Assembly: GCA_013298775.1 (NCBI GenBank)
Contig: JAAFIV010000022.1
Coordinates: 21,118-85,117 of the forward strand
DNA: 64,000 nucleotides
Source: Ignavibacteria bacterium
GTDB lineage: Bacteria > Bacteroidota > Ignavibacteria > Kapaibacteriales > UBA4661
Direction: 5' to 3'
Positions 16,872-25,479 of this stretch are shown in pieces. The notes beneath the pieces were generated by a model that was not told where the DNA came from, did no database searches, and saw nothing but the letters and a program-made list of their open reading frames with translations. The position numbers were made by a program, and so were the translations under genes. Each line of letters opens with the position of its first letter. Within the stretch, counting starts at the first letter, position 1.

Positions 16872-18452
16872 TCATTGAACATCCGCACGACTGAATTGAA
16901 CGTGTGAACGTAAGAGCATCCACAATATCACACCCGTACCTATTGTTGCTATTCCCGTCCAAATATATGCTTCTATGCCCATCCAAGGTCCGTGAAAACG
17001 AAAATAGGTTTGCATAGCAGATGCTGTAAAGTTAGCTTGGGTTGCTAAATTATGCATTTCCGCAAAATTTATAGGTACATATGCTTGCGACCAAAGAAGC
17101 ATCATGACAATAATCCACCATCCAATTGCAAATGTGCTTACAGAACGAACTGTATTTAGCAACAAGCAGCATGGAACAGCGAGAAATGGCATGAGATTGA
17201 CAAGTTGTCGTGATTCTGTCATAATACCAGAGAGTAGTAATCCTAACGTGAAAACCAAGACAAACCCCAAACCCAAAGACCGCACGTGTAAGACAAGACG
17301 CGGCAATAAGAGTAGCGTTATCAGAAGTGATACACCATAGAAGGTTGTGTTTGCGGCAAGAGCTAACAGCGGCTTGGAAACCGCAGCCGAAAGCGTTCCA
17401 CCTACAAAAAGTGACAAAGGCATCTCGCTCCGCAGTTCAGAATTCTGAATAATTGATTTGATAAGGTACAATACCGTTGTAATTACGAGTGCAGTACCCA
17501 AACGCCGATACTGTTCCTTATTGCGCAAGACGATAAAAACTGAAGTAGGCAACAAAAGCGACGAGCAAAAAAATACTGTGTAGGCTCCATACAATACCGT
17601 CAGTAAGCCACACAGGTACACAAGCGGTACAAAAGGCTTCTCCACAGCATCGAAATTGATACTATACCATCCTACCGAAAGCATTATCCCTCCAGCAAGG
17701 ACAAAGGCAAACAACGCTGTCAATCCATAGCGCAAGCGCAATGACATCATCACCGAGGGGTGCTTATCACTAATCTCGGTAGTGCTATGCGGAATAGTAG
17801 TAAAAGGAAACAGATATAGCACAATACCAACAAAAAAAGTTGTCTGCCATGTCCAAAACCCTATTATTATTGCCCCAAGAAGCAACCAATCTCGCTTCAG
17901 GAGATAGGCGTACATCATCAAAATACCGATGAAAAATGCACTGGTATCAGTCAAAGGAGGATAATAAAAACTATATTTTAGAATGGCAAAACTGCCAAAG
18001 ACCATGCTAAATCCCGTCCAAGCAACCATCGTCTTTAGCGACAAATGCCGCGCAATCAAGCTCCAAAGCCACGCGGCACATATAAGCAATGCCAAATTAT
18101 AAACACGAAAGGTTGCGACAATGGCGGAAGTTGCTGTTTCCGGCATTTCCATACCCCACTGCTGCATCATTAATAGGGCGTAATAGCTGGCATAATGAAC
18201 AATCATACTCGGCAACCAGCGTTGTGCGCGGTAGGGTGTAAATTGCTTGTTCGTAAATTGCTGCGGTCCGTAGGCAGCAACATCTCGGAACCAGCATCCA
18301 TCCCAACCGCAGCCCTGATTGACCGCAATAATTTCACCAAAATTCAAATAGAATAAACCATAGACTGCTATACACAATGGCATAAGCCAGATGTAGAGCG
18401 GTGCACTGCGCAGTGTTTTCCCTTTTGAGGAAGATTTCTGTTGTTTTGCCAT
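16872..18452 (-). CDS. Polytopic membrane protein, tandem paralogue
   Basis: 526 residues, same architecture as its neighbour: basic N-terminus, first helix YIWLMPLCIAVYGLFYL, the loop QGCGWDGCWFRDVAAYG, and KYSFYYPPLTDTSAFFIG, then further helices to a short C-terminus FSRADVQ (neighbour: LSKADFQ). The near-invariant CGWDGCWFRD loop in both copies points to a functional extracytoplasmic site. It starts 19 bases after leuC on the same strand and is probably cotranscribed with it, but there is no obvious metabolic link. Possible glycosyltransferase-like membrane enzyme (weak inference). Confidence 0.8.
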   Translation of the reverse strand: MAKQQKSSSKGKTLRSAPLYIWLMPLCIAVYGLFYLNFGEIIAVNQGCGWDGCWFRDVAAYGPQQFTNKQFTPYRAQRWLPSMIVHYASYYALLMMQQWGMEMPETATSAIVATFRVYNLALLICAAWLWSLIARHLSLKTMVAWTGFSMVFGSFAILKYSFYYPPLTDTSAFFIGILMMYAYLLKRDWLLLGAIIIGFWTWQTTFFVGIVLYLFPFTTIPHSTTEISDKHPSVMMSLRLRYGLTALFAFVLAGGIMLSVGWYSINFDAVEKPFVPLVYLCGLLTVLYGAYTVFFCSSLLLPTSVFIVLRNKEQYRRLGTALVITTVLYLIKSIIQNSELRSEMPLSLFVGGTLSAAVSKPLLALAANTTFYGVSLLITLLLLPRLVLHVRSLGLGFVLVFTLGLLLSGIMTESRQLVNLMPFLAVPCCLLLNTVRSVSTFAIGWWIIVMMLLWSQAYVPINFAEMHNLATQANFTASAMQTYFRFHGPWMGIEAYIWTGIATIGTGVILWMLLRSHVQFSRADVQ

Positions 18453-18471
18453 GATTCAATGTCGAAGTAGA

Positions 18472-19875
18472 TTATGAAAGCAATTCCCGCACATCCGCCA
18501 CACGTCCAGCAACAGCCGTCGCAGCAGCCGTAACAGGCGATGCAAGCAGTGTTCGTGCGCCTTTGCCCTGACGACCTTCAAAATTACGGTTCGACGTACT
18601 AACGCAGTATTCACCCGCTTTTACGTCGTCGCCGTTCATGGCAATACACATCGAACAGCCCGCAGAACGCCATTCTGCGCCCGCTTCGAGAAAAACTTTG
18701 TCCAAACCTTCCGCTTCTGCCTGACGCTTTACCTGCTCCGAACCTGGCACCACGAGCGTCCGCACGCCATCCGCAATCTTCCGTCCTTTCAGCACTGATG
18801 CGGCTTCACGCAAATCGGAAATACGTGCGTTGGTGCAAGAACCGATAAACACAACGTTTACGGGCTGACCCAGTATTGGTGCGCCCGGCGTGAGATTCAT
18901 GTACGCCAATGCTTTTTCCAATGTTGCTTTTTCGCCCAAATGCCCGATGGTTGCTGGGTCGGGAATGCGCTGCGTAATCCCGATGCCCATGCCAGGATTC
19001 GTGCCGTAGGTAATCATTGGCTCAAGCGTGTTTGCGTCCAGCGTAACGGTGTGGTCGTAGTGTGCGCCGTCGTCGGTGGGGAGCGTTTTCCAATACGCTA
19101 GAGCCTTATCCCAATCCGCGCCTTTTGGTGCAAATTCACGCCCAGAAACGTACTCAAACGTGGTTTCGTCGGGCGCGACCATACCCGCCCGTGCGCCACC
19201 TTCGATGCTCATATTGGAAATCGTCATGCGTCCTTCCATCGAAAGTGCGCGAATGGCAGAGCCGGCGTATTCATAGACATAGCCCGTACCGCCTTCGGTG
19301 CCAGTTTTAGCAATAAGCGCGAGAATGATGTCTTTCGCCGTAACGCCCTTTTTCAGCGTTCCGTCAATCTGAATGCGGCAGGTTTTGGGTTTGCGCTGCA
19401 AGAGGCACTGCGTAGCCAACACGTGTCCAACTTCGCTTGTGCCAATTCCAAACGCAAGCGAACCAAACGCGCCATGCGTGGAAGTGTGGCTATCGCCGCA
19501 AACGATGGTCATGCCGGGCTGCGTCGCGCCGAGTTCGGGTCCAATCATATGGACGATGCCTTGTTTGTCGCTCGTGAGGTCGTAGAGCCTGATTCCATGC
19601 TCTTTTGCGTTGGCGTAGAGCGTCTGCACTTGCTTTGCTGCCATTGCATCGGCAACGGACAAATCGCGGGAAATGGTCGGTGTGGAGTGGTCGCACGTAG
19701 CAAGGGTGCGGTCAGGGCGGCGCACTTTTAGCCCGCGCGATTTCAATTCCGAAAATGCTTGCGGCGAGGTTACTTCGTGGATAAGGTGCAAGTCAATGTA
19801 GAGAACGGCGGGGCAATCGGGTTCTTGCGAAACAACGTGTTTGTTCCAGACTTTTTCAAAGAGTGTTTGTGGCAT
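18472..19875 (-). CDS. leuC: 3-isopropylmalate dehydratase large subunit
   Basis: 467 residues, the standard LeuC length. It catalyses isomerisation of 2- to 3-isopropylmalate in leucine synthesis, with LeuD. Family signatures: [65 protein letters not shown] with the first 4Fe-4S Cys, and [11 protein letters not shown] with the other two, then [22 protein letters not shown]. All three cluster cysteines are present. No leuD, leuA or leuB is adjacent, which is unusual; instead it lies between a toxin-antitoxin-like pair and two membrane genes. Confidence 0.95.
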   Translation of the reverse strand: MPQTLFEKVWNKHVVSQEPDCPAVLYIDLHLIHEVTSPQAFSELKSRGLKVRRPDRTLATCDHSTPTISRDLSVADAMAAKQVQTLYANAKEHGIRLYDLTSDKQGIVHMIGPELGATQPGMTIVCGDSHTSTHGAFGSLAFGIGTSEVGHVLATQCLLQRKPKTCRIQIDGTLKKGVTAKDIILALIAKTGTEGGTGYVYEYAGSAIRALSMEGRMTISNMSIEGGARAGMVAPDETTFEYVSGREFAPKGADWDKALAYWKTLPTDDGAHYDHTVTLDANTLEPMITYGTNPGMGIGITQRIPDPATIGHLGEKATLEKALAYMNLTPGAPILGQPVNVVFIGSCTNARISDLREAASVLKGRKIADGVRTLVVPGSEQVKRQAEAEGLDKVFLEAGAEWRSAGCSMCIAMNGDDVKAGEYCVSTSNRNFEGRQGKGARTLLASPVTAAATAVAGRVADVRELLS

Positions 19876-19883
19876 AGTAGTTT

Positions 19884-20228
19884 TTAATAAATTTCAAGAA
19901 TTGTTTCTGTTTGGGATGCGTAAAGTTCATGAATACTGTGGGAATGTTCTCGGAGTTTCTGCGCAACAAATTCTGTTGGCGCATTGCCAAAGCGTAGCCA
20001 GCAGATTTTAGGCGGTGCGCCATAGAGCAATGATAATTCGCAAAAATCTTCATCTTGCGAAACGAGTACAAAATCTTGCTCTTTTGCAAATTGCCAGATT
20101 TCACGGTCGGTTGCGGGAATCGCCAAACCAGTTCTTCCGACGTGCAATGAAGCAGGGAAAATATCTTCCAATTTCTTCACAAGCCGATACGAACAGTTTG
20201 CATCGAAGAGTAGTTTAACGTTGCTCAT
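19884..20228 (-). CDS. DUF5615 PIN-like protein (putative toxin)
   Basis: 114 residues. The start [20 protein letters not shown], the centre [19 protein letters not shown] and later residues match the DUF5615/Mut7-C-like PIN fold: an N-terminal Asp (LFDAN) and a second acidic cluster (SQDEDF) where PIN nucleases hold metal. In many genomes this family is encoded directly after a DUF433 protein, as here, and the pair is regarded as a type II toxin-antitoxin system by association. Its ATG overlaps the upstream stop by four bases, so translation is probably coupled. leuC begins nine bases after its stop. Confidence 0.85.
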   Translation of the reverse strand: MSNVKLLFDANCSYRLVKKLEDIFPASLHVGRTGLAIPATDREIWQFAKEQDFVLVSQDEDFCELSLLYGAPPKICWLRFGNAPTEFVAQKLREHSHSIHELYASQTETILEIY

Positions 20229-20446
20229 ACGACAATCAATATCCGCCGCTCTTTATCCGCCGCATAGCTCAACGCCGCTTTAATACTTGCTTCCGAAAGT
20301 TCAGGAAAATCATTGCAAATTTCCTCCGCGCTCATGCCAGAAGCCAGCCAGCCCAAAATATCATGGACGGTAATGCGTGTGCCTTTGATGCAAGGTTTTC
20401 CAAAGCGTATTTCGGGGTTGATAGTGATTGCGTCGGTGTAGGGCAT
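20225..20446 (-). CDS. DUF433 protein (putative antitoxin)
   Basis: 73 residues from ATG 20446; an upstream open frame to 20515 overlaps the next gene and is not used. The sequence INPEIRFGKPCIKGTRITVHDILGWLASGMSAEEICNDFPELSEASIKAALSYA is a textbook DUF433 domain, a winged-helix-like DNA-binding fold, split here only by the family's usual turns. Partner of the DUF5615 gene that overlaps its stop by four bases. As with other antitoxins it probably represses its own promoter in the 25-base gap after 20472 or within the gene upstream (inference). Confidence 0.85.
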   Translation of the reverse strand: MPYTDAITINPEIRFGKPCIKGTRITVHDILGWLASGMSAEEICNDFPELSEASIKAALSYAADKERRILIVV

Positions 20447-20471
20447 TGTGATTGAGTTTTTTGTTGAGAAA

Positions 20472-20990
20472 TTACGGCATCCAGCCCAACGGCACAACAA
20501 CCGAGAGTGCGCCATATGGATTCAAAGCGTTGATATTTGCTGATAATTTTAGCCCCAGACCAATGACAGGCACTTTCGCCGCTATCTGTCCTTCCAGAAG
20601 CAGACCAATCGTGCTGGTACGAGGATTCGCTACCCACGCCAAGCCTGCTGACACCGATGAAAACGTCCAGTCATTGCGAAGAATATACCCGTACATTCCT
20701 CCTGCAACAGCAATACCATTGATAAAACCCGTAAGAACAAAATCGCCCTCTAATGTAATAAGATGATGGGAAAAAGCCACAGAGGCACCCAATCCTACTT
20801 TTGCCGCAACACCACTGGCACCATTTGGATAGAATACAAATCCTGGACCAGCGTCAGCATGTACCCAATACCAATTCACTCGGGCTTTCTGCGCGGTATC
20901 TACTTTTGTGGAATCCAGTGTTTGTGCCACAGTTGGAATAGAACTTGCAAACCAAAATGCCACAAAGCAAGCAAGAATAAGCATTATCAT
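20472..20990 (-). CDS. Small outer-membrane barrel-like protein, paralogue A
   Basis: 172 residues with a signal peptide (MIMLILACFVAFWFASSIPT, cleavage near TVAQ), followed by a spacer LDSTKVDTAQKARVNWYW and a Gly/aromatic-rich strand pattern consistent with a small barrel. It resembles the protein at 21622-22146: both have TxDSTKxD after the signal peptide, NDWTF/RGDWTF SVSAGLAW/SASVGVGY in the middle, and end in GWMP/GYLP. Its ATG overlaps the stop of the Uma2-like gene by four bases. Function not recognised. Confidence 0.7.
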   Translation of the reverse strand: MIMLILACFVAFWFASSIPTVAQTLDSTKVDTAQKARVNWYWVHADAGPGFVFYPNGASGVAAKVGLGASVAFSHHLITLEGDFVLTGFINGIAVAGGMYGYILRNDWTFSSVSAGLAWVANPRTSTIGLLLEGQIAAKVPVIGLGLKLSANINALNPYGALSVVVPLGWMP

Positions 20991-21565
20991 CGTAATTCCT
21001 TCAATTCCAAAACAAAATCTGGCAAAACATCTTCGCCCGAAACAGTATTGTCAAAGCCATGAACTTCAGACGTAGAGCCATCTGCACGGTAAATAGAGAC
21101 AATTTCTGCAAACGGGTCAATAAGCCATGCGAGACGGCAGCCGTTTTCCATCCATTCCTGCATTTTTTCCTTTGTTTGGCGCAAAGAATCGGACTCGGAA
21201 AGTAGTTCAATCACAAAATCAGGGCAGAGCGGAATAAATTTGCGGCGTTCTTCGCTTGTGAGTGCTTCCCAGCGTTCTTGCAAGACAAAGGCAGTGTCTG
21301 GCGCACGCATCCCACCATTTGGGAGCAGAAAACCGCCATTGGAATCGAAGACCACACCGAGATGTTTGGTTTCATTCCAGCGTTCTACAAAATAATTCAA
21401 CCTGCTATTTCGGCGGCTTCCTTCGCCTCCTGTAGGATGCAAAAGCATAATTTCTCCTTGTGCTGTACGTTCAATACGTAACATTTTATTTGAAGCGCAA
21501 AGCGCGAACAATTCATCATCGGTCAGCCCGCCGATAGAGCGTACATCTAGCATCATTGGTTCCAT
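20987..21565 (-). CDS. Uma2 family endonuclease-like protein (DUF820)
   Basis: 192 residues from ATG 21565, preceded at six bases by GAGG; a TTG at 21577 is less likely. Uma2 proteins have a PD-(D/E)xK nuclease-like fold. Here the acidic positions are seen in GMRAPDTAFV and CPDFVIELLSESDSL, and KMQEWMENGCRLAWLIDP is the typical family block. The family is abundant in Cyanobacteria and Chlorobiota/Bacteroidota, often in multiple copies, with no settled function. The gene lies between two paralogous barrel proteins and is translationally coupled to one of them (ATGA overlap). Confidence 0.85.
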   Translation of the reverse strand: MEPMMLDVRSIGGLTDDELFALCASNKMLRIERTAQGEIMLLHPTGGEGSRRNSRLNYFVERWNETKHLGVVFDSNGGFLLPNGGMRAPDTAFVLQERWEALTSEERRKFIPLCPDFVIELLSESDSLRQTKEKMQEWMENGCRLAWLIDPFAEIVSIYRADGSTSEVHGFDNTVSGEDVLPDFVLELKELR

Positions 21566-21621
21566 GATTGACCTCAAAAAATGACGGTATAAAATGACTG
21601 CATAAAATGATTATACAAAAA

Positions 21622-22146
21622 TTACGGCAAATACCCTACATGCAACGAAAGCATATACCGCACCTCGCTTTGACGCAGATTGAGATTGCCAAGTAGGGTA
21701 AATCCTAGCCCAATAGCATACGCTTTCACGGCGGCATGAAGTTCCCATGCCAGTCCGACTGTCTGAAAGGCTGTTCCCGTGCGAAAGTCTGGTGCAGGGA
21801 TAGTACCATAAGTATAGCCAACACCCACCGAAGCCGAAGCAAATGTCCAATCGCCGCGTGAAATCACACCGTAAAGAAAACTTATATCCTCAGTTCGCGG
21901 TGTTACGGGAGCATAGGAAGTTGTTCCCATGTAGGCGTATCGCCCTGTGAAGCAATGATAATCTACCGCAAGGCTGGCAGCCGCTTCGCCTGCAATGAAG
22001 AACCATCCAACGTGTCCCCATACCCATGCTTCGCCTGGTTTTTGCAGGGAATCAGCTTTTGTAGAATCCGGTGTTTGTGCGGCTATGGGCAGACAATTAC
22101 CCAGCAAAAGGGTAGCAAAACAAGCAATAATGAGAGTTTTCATCAT
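21622..22146 (-). CDS. Small outer-membrane barrel-like protein, paralogue B
   Basis: 174 residues with a signal peptide (MMKTLIIACFATLLLGNCLP, cleavage near IAAQ) and a TPDSTKADSLQKPGEAW spacer, then strand-rich sequence with Gly and aromatics. It shares layout and scattered identity with paralogue A at 20472-20990, so the two are an older duplication with the Uma2-like gene in between. 56 bases separate it from the Uma2 gene on the same strand. Function not recognised. Confidence 0.7.
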   Translation of the reverse strand: MMKTLIIACFATLLLGNCLPIAAQTPDSTKADSLQKPGEAWVWGHVGWFFIAGEAAASLAVDYHCFTGRYAYMGTTSYAPVTPRTEDISFLYGVISRGDWTFASASVGVGYTYGTIPAPDFRTGTAFQTVGLAWELHAAVKAYAIGLGFTLLGNLNLRQSEVRYMLSLHVGYLP

Positions 22147-22243
22147 CGTTCCTTTTCTTCAAAACAATACTGAGCAGAAGAGTTTCCTACTTGCAATGTA
22201 GCGTTTTGCGCACTTGAATTCAAGCGGCTTTTCAGGAACGAAA

Positions 22244-22277
22244 CAAAAAAGGGATTCCGCATAAAGCCGAATCCCTT
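22244..22277 (-). terminator. Rho-independent terminator after the SDR gene
   Basis: On the minus strand, AAGGGATTC, an 11-base loop and GAATCCCTT form a perfect 9-bp stem followed by a T tract (22244-22250). It lies 34 bases after the stop of the SDR gene at 22311 and upstream of the barrel gene. Confidence 0.85.
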
Positions 22278-22310
22278 GAAATTTTCATGCAATACCGTTC
22301 AAACCAGCAT

Positions 22311-23144
22311 TTATGCTTCTTTCCACCACGTAACATCAACCGAATTTTCGCCACCGTCGGCGTGAATCGTGTCGCCGTTAATCCATTGCGCATATTCATG
22401 GCTGAGAATAGTAATTGCCCTAGCTACATCTTCTGGCGTTGTGAGGCGGTGCAAAGGATTCCGCATTTTTGCATTGCCAATCAAAACATCGCTTCCCGGA
22501 ATTTTGCGAAGCGCGGCGGTGTCCGTTACGCCCGCGAGAATAGAATTTGCTGTTACATTGAAGGGAGCCATTTCCAGCGCGAGTTGGCGGGTGTAGGATT
22601 CCAGTGCCGCTTTTGCTGCTGAAACTGCGCCATACATGGGAAGAACACGCTCGCCGCCACCGCTCGTCATTGCGTAAATGCGACCATATCTGCCCCAGAG
22701 CCGCGCTGCGGTAACTTCTTGCGTCCAGTAGATAAGACTGTTCGCCATCACATCAAGCGTCATTTCGATTTGCTTTTGACTGAGCGCGTCGGCGGGGTTT
22801 TCCGCAACAAGTTCTTTTAGCGAACCAAATGCCAGTGAGTGCATGAGAACGTATATCCCAGGCTTGTCGTCGCCTTGTACGGAGGCAAATTCTTGTTTAA
22901 TGCCGTCAATGACTTCTTTGCGCTTGGCTTCGTCGGCAGCGTTCACATTGAAGAAAATTGCTTTTGCCCCTGTTGCTTCAATATCTGCTTTGGTTTGGTT
23001 TGCAATCGGCATCGTTGCAGCGCGGTCGAGATGTACGCCAAAAATGTTATATCCAGCTCTGGCAAGCTCAATAGCAGCCGCGCCACCAAAACCACTTGAA
23101 ACTCCCAAAATAAGCGCGTAGGCGTTCTTTGGAGCGATAATCAT
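22311..23144 (-). CDS. Enoyl-ACP reductase-like short-chain dehydrogenase
   Basis: 277 residues from ATG 23144 (a GTG at 23153 would add three). NAD(P)-binding signature LILGVSSGFGGAAAIELARAG; active-site Tyr and Lys in MYGAVSAAKAALE are spaced Y-x6-K, as in enoyl-ACP reductases FabI/FabL, rather than the usual Y-x3-K. The centre YVLMHSLAFGSLKELV resembles the HS(I/L)A motif of FabI, and the end WINGDTIHADGGENSVDV is typical of the wider SDR family. It is somewhat longer than FabI (about 260). Probable role: last reduction step of fatty-acid elongation, FabL-like, but another SDR function is possible. Confidence 0.8.
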   Translation of the reverse strand: MIIAPKNAYALILGVSSGFGGAAAIELARAGYNIFGVHLDRAATMPIANQTKADIEATGAKAIFFNVNAADEAKRKEVIDGIKQEFASVQGDDKPGIYVLMHSLAFGSLKELVAENPADALSQKQIEMTLDVMANSLIYWTQEVTAARLWGRYGRIYAMTSGGGERVLPMYGAVSAAKAALESYTRQLALEMAPFNVTANSILAGVTDTAALRKIPGSDVLIGNAKMRNPLHRLTTPEDVARAITILSHEYAQWINGDTIHADGGENSVDVTWWKEA

Positions 23145-23353
23145 TGTTGCCACAATCGTAATTCCCGAAAAATGAAGAACTTGTGAATTGAATGAGAAGA
23201 CACACAGAGAGCAAAACTTGCTCTGCGAACATACAGAATGGTAAAATACAAAAGTGCTACATTTCCACCAATCATAAATCTACACTTACGGTATCGTCTT
23301 GGTAGAACGTGCCAATGCTCACAGCGAATGCTTATTGTGAATGCTTAGGAATG

Positions 23354-23974
23354 CTACACCGTTCCATGATAGCGGTCGCCCGCGTCGCCAAGACCAGGCA
23401 TAATAAAACCGTGTTCATTCAAGCAACGGTCGAGCGCGGCGGTGATAATCGGAATGCTTGGGAAGGCAGTTTCGACGCGCTTCACGCCTTCCGGTGCGGC
23501 AATTACGGACACAATAACGATTGCCCGCGCCCCAACGGACTGCAATCGCTCCACCGTCGCACAAATACTGCCTCCGGTGGCGAGCATTGGGTCTAAAATA
23601 AAGACGAGCGAGTTTTCACCGAGCTTCGGAACATTGTAGTAGTATTCCCGCGTGGCAAGCGTTTCCTCGTCGCGTGCAAGCCCAATGTAGGCTATCTTTG
23701 CTTCAGGGATCATGCTGCTAAACGGTTCCACAAGCGCGACTCCCGCCCGCAGCACTGGCAATAGCACGATATCCTGCGCTAATTCATAGCCATCGGTTTC
23801 TTCTAAGGGAGTATTGATGCGGGTTGTGCGCACAGCAAGATTTGATGCGGCATGTACGGCAAGTGCCGTTCCGATACGCTGCATCGCAGCACGGAAGCGG
23901 TCGGGCGTGGTGCGGGTATCACGGAGCAAGGCAACATCTCGTTGGACGAGCGGATTATTCAGAATAGTGAGCAT
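23354..23974 (-). CDS. upp: Uracil phosphoribosyltransferase
   Basis: 206 residues, standard length for Upp, which makes UMP from uracil and PRPP (pyrimidine salvage). Visible signatures: LLPVLRAGVALVEPF, YIGLARDEETL, VFILDPMLATGGSICATVERL (PRPP-binding DPMLATGGS) and the uracil-binding C-terminus PGLGDAGDRYHGT. No uracil permease is adjacent. The gene is solitary on the minus strand, with a 200-base spacer without visible features between it and the SDR gene. Confidence 0.97.
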   Translation of the reverse strand: MLTILNNPLVQRDVALLRDTRTTPDRFRAAMQRIGTALAVHAASNLAVRTTRINTPLEETDGYELAQDIVLLPVLRAGVALVEPFSSMIPEAKIAYIGLARDEETLATREYYYNVPKLGENSLVFILDPMLATGGSICATVERLQSVGARAIVIVSVIAAPEGVKRVETAFPSIPIITAALDRCLNEHGFIMPGLGDAGDRYHGTV

Positions 23975-24037
23975 GGATGCAATGGTTGAAGGATTGAGAA
24001 AGAAATTGGCAAATGAAATTCTTCGGCACGAGGACGG

Positions 24038-24183
24038 GTAACTGGTCAGGTTCTGTCCCGTCGGGCGGTTTCTTGACCGTCCGTCGGGTTCTTCTTTCGG
24101 TAAAGCATCGTGTGCAGACTCGCCGGACGGCTACTGTACTTGTGATAACAGCCGCCCGACGAGAACATTACCTGACCAGTTAC
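24038..24183. repeat. Palindromic MITE-like element, copy 4 (GTAAC family) with 8-bp flanking repeats
   Basis: Ends GTAACTGGTCAGG (24038) and CCTGACCAGTTAC (24171-24183), perfect inverted copies. Immediately outside are GAGGACGG (24030-24037) and GAGGACGA (24184-24191), seven of eight identical. The interior is nearly identical to copy 3 at 11031. It lies between upp and the next minus-strand gene. Confidence 0.85.
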
Positions 24184-24220
24184 GAGGACGATTTGTTTGC
24201 ATCCATGCGGAATCATGCAA

Positions 24221-25219
24221 CTACCGCTCTGTTTCGCACCGACGCTGAATCACGTTCAGGATGTTGGATTGAATATCTTGCATGATAGCTCCTGTCCACA
24301 AGCCCGCATACACATTGAAGGTTGTACTGAGGCGTTGCTCGCTGGACAGATGCAGCACGACATCACTTCCTTGTTCTTCGATGCGGTACGTGCCGTTCAA
24401 TATATCAAAATATTTCCCACCAATGGTAACGTGTTCGTCTAAACTGCTTGGCGGAATACTGTCGGTATTGGCTTTAATGCTGAAACTGAGACGTTCTTGC
24501 TCCTGCCATTCCGTAATTGTTTCGGTGAAAACTACGCTCTTTTCAAACCGCGCATTGCGTACACCGCCGATGCCCTCATGCGAAAGAGTTGCTTCAATCG
24601 GCTTTGGAAAGCCAATCGCATGAAAAAAACTGGGTGTTTGCTCGTGTATCTGAATTGCCGGAACACGGGTAATATTCCGCCAAACAACGGCTTTCGGCGC
24701 GTGAATGCGTATCTGGGAATGAACTGTTTTTATCGTGCCAGTGCCAGCAGCACCAGAAATGGTATGTTCAAGAGGAAGAAATGCGAAAGGAAAAAGAGCG
24801 AAGCACGCAAGCAGGAGAGAGCTTTGTGAGGCGGATGTTCTTGATGTGTAGCGTGCAAAAAATCTTGCACACAACCCACCAACGCTACCAATCAGCGCAA
24901 CAACGGGCGAAATAAATACCACGCAGATAAGACCTTCAAAGTTTGTCAGCAATGCGCCACACAGGAATAATGCTCCCGCGAGCCAGGGCAAAAGCAAGGC
25001 ATACCACCATTTCGCACGCCATTCCTCGGGCGAATACCATACACTGAGGTAGCCAATTGCCAAAGGAACAAGAAAAATAAAGCTGATGGTCATTATCTCT
25101 GCTTCGAGTGCCATTCGCATGAGAAGACCATACGTCGCACCAAGTGTGATTGCCATAAGCGCAGCCACAACACGATGAGTGCGCAGGTATTCTGTCAGTC
25201 TTCCCCAAAAAGTGCGCAT
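24221..25219 (-). CDS. Membrane protein with C-terminal SRPBCC-like domain
   Basis: 332 residues. The first 150 carry four to five membrane helices (VVAALMAITLGATYGLL, ISFIFLVPLAIGYLSVW, WYALLLPWLAGALFLCGALL, LICVVFISPVVALIGSVGGL and LLLACFALFPFAFLPL). From about residue 165 a soluble region beginning IRIHAPKAVVWRNITRVPAI looks like a START/SRPBCC (polyketide-cyclase-like) domain, a fold that holds lipophilic ligands, ending in an amphipathic helix. The combination suggests a membrane-linked lipid- or hydrophobe-sensing protein, but nothing identifies the ligand. Solitary gene upstream of which lies a palindromic repeat and then dnaA. Confidence 0.75.
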   Translation of the reverse strand: MRTFWGRLTEYLRTHRVVAALMAITLGATYGLLMRMALEAEIMTISFIFLVPLAIGYLSVWYSPEEWRAKWWYALLLPWLAGALFLCGALLTNFEGLICVVFISPVVALIGSVGGLCARFFARYTSRTSASQSSLLLACFALFPFAFLPLEHTISGAAGTGTIKTVHSQIRIHAPKAVVWRNITRVPAIQIHEQTPSFFHAIGFPKPIEATLSHEGIGGVRNARFEKSVVFTETITEWQEQERLSFSIKANTDSIPPSSLDEHVTIGGKYFDILNGTYRIEEQGSDVVLHLSSEQRLSTTFNVYAGLWTGAIMQDIQSNILNVIQRRCETER

Positions 25220-25318
25220 AATGGCTTTTCCTTAACGTGTTCCTTGTGAAGGCGAGCAATGAAGGGCAAAAGATAGCTCACAATGAGAGCAAACGTTATG
25301 AAAGTCCTACATGTATTG

Positions 25319-25472
25319 AGGACTTTTGCAAACGGCGCAGACAAGAGTATCTGCGCTACCATCAGGCTTCGGTTTCATCAGGCTTCGGTTTCATCAGGCT
25401 TCGGTTTCATCAGGCTTCGGTAGGGCGGACACTCTTGTCTGCCCCATGAAACAAAGCATTTGCGAAAGTCCT
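25319..25472. repeat. Palindromic repeat with internal 16-bp tandem array
   Basis: Outer arms AGGACTTTTGCAAA (25319-25332) and TTTGCGAAAGTCCT (25459-25472) are inverted with one mismatch; inner parts GGCGCAGACAAGAGTATCTGCGC and GGCGGACACTCTTGTCTGCC are palindromic. Between them are three perfect copies of ATCAGGCTTCGGTTTC (25361-25408) plus a partial fourth. A sibling without the tandem expansion lies at 6833-6953. It sits just downstream of dnaA. Confidence 0.85.
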
Positions 25473-25479
25473 GCCTCAT

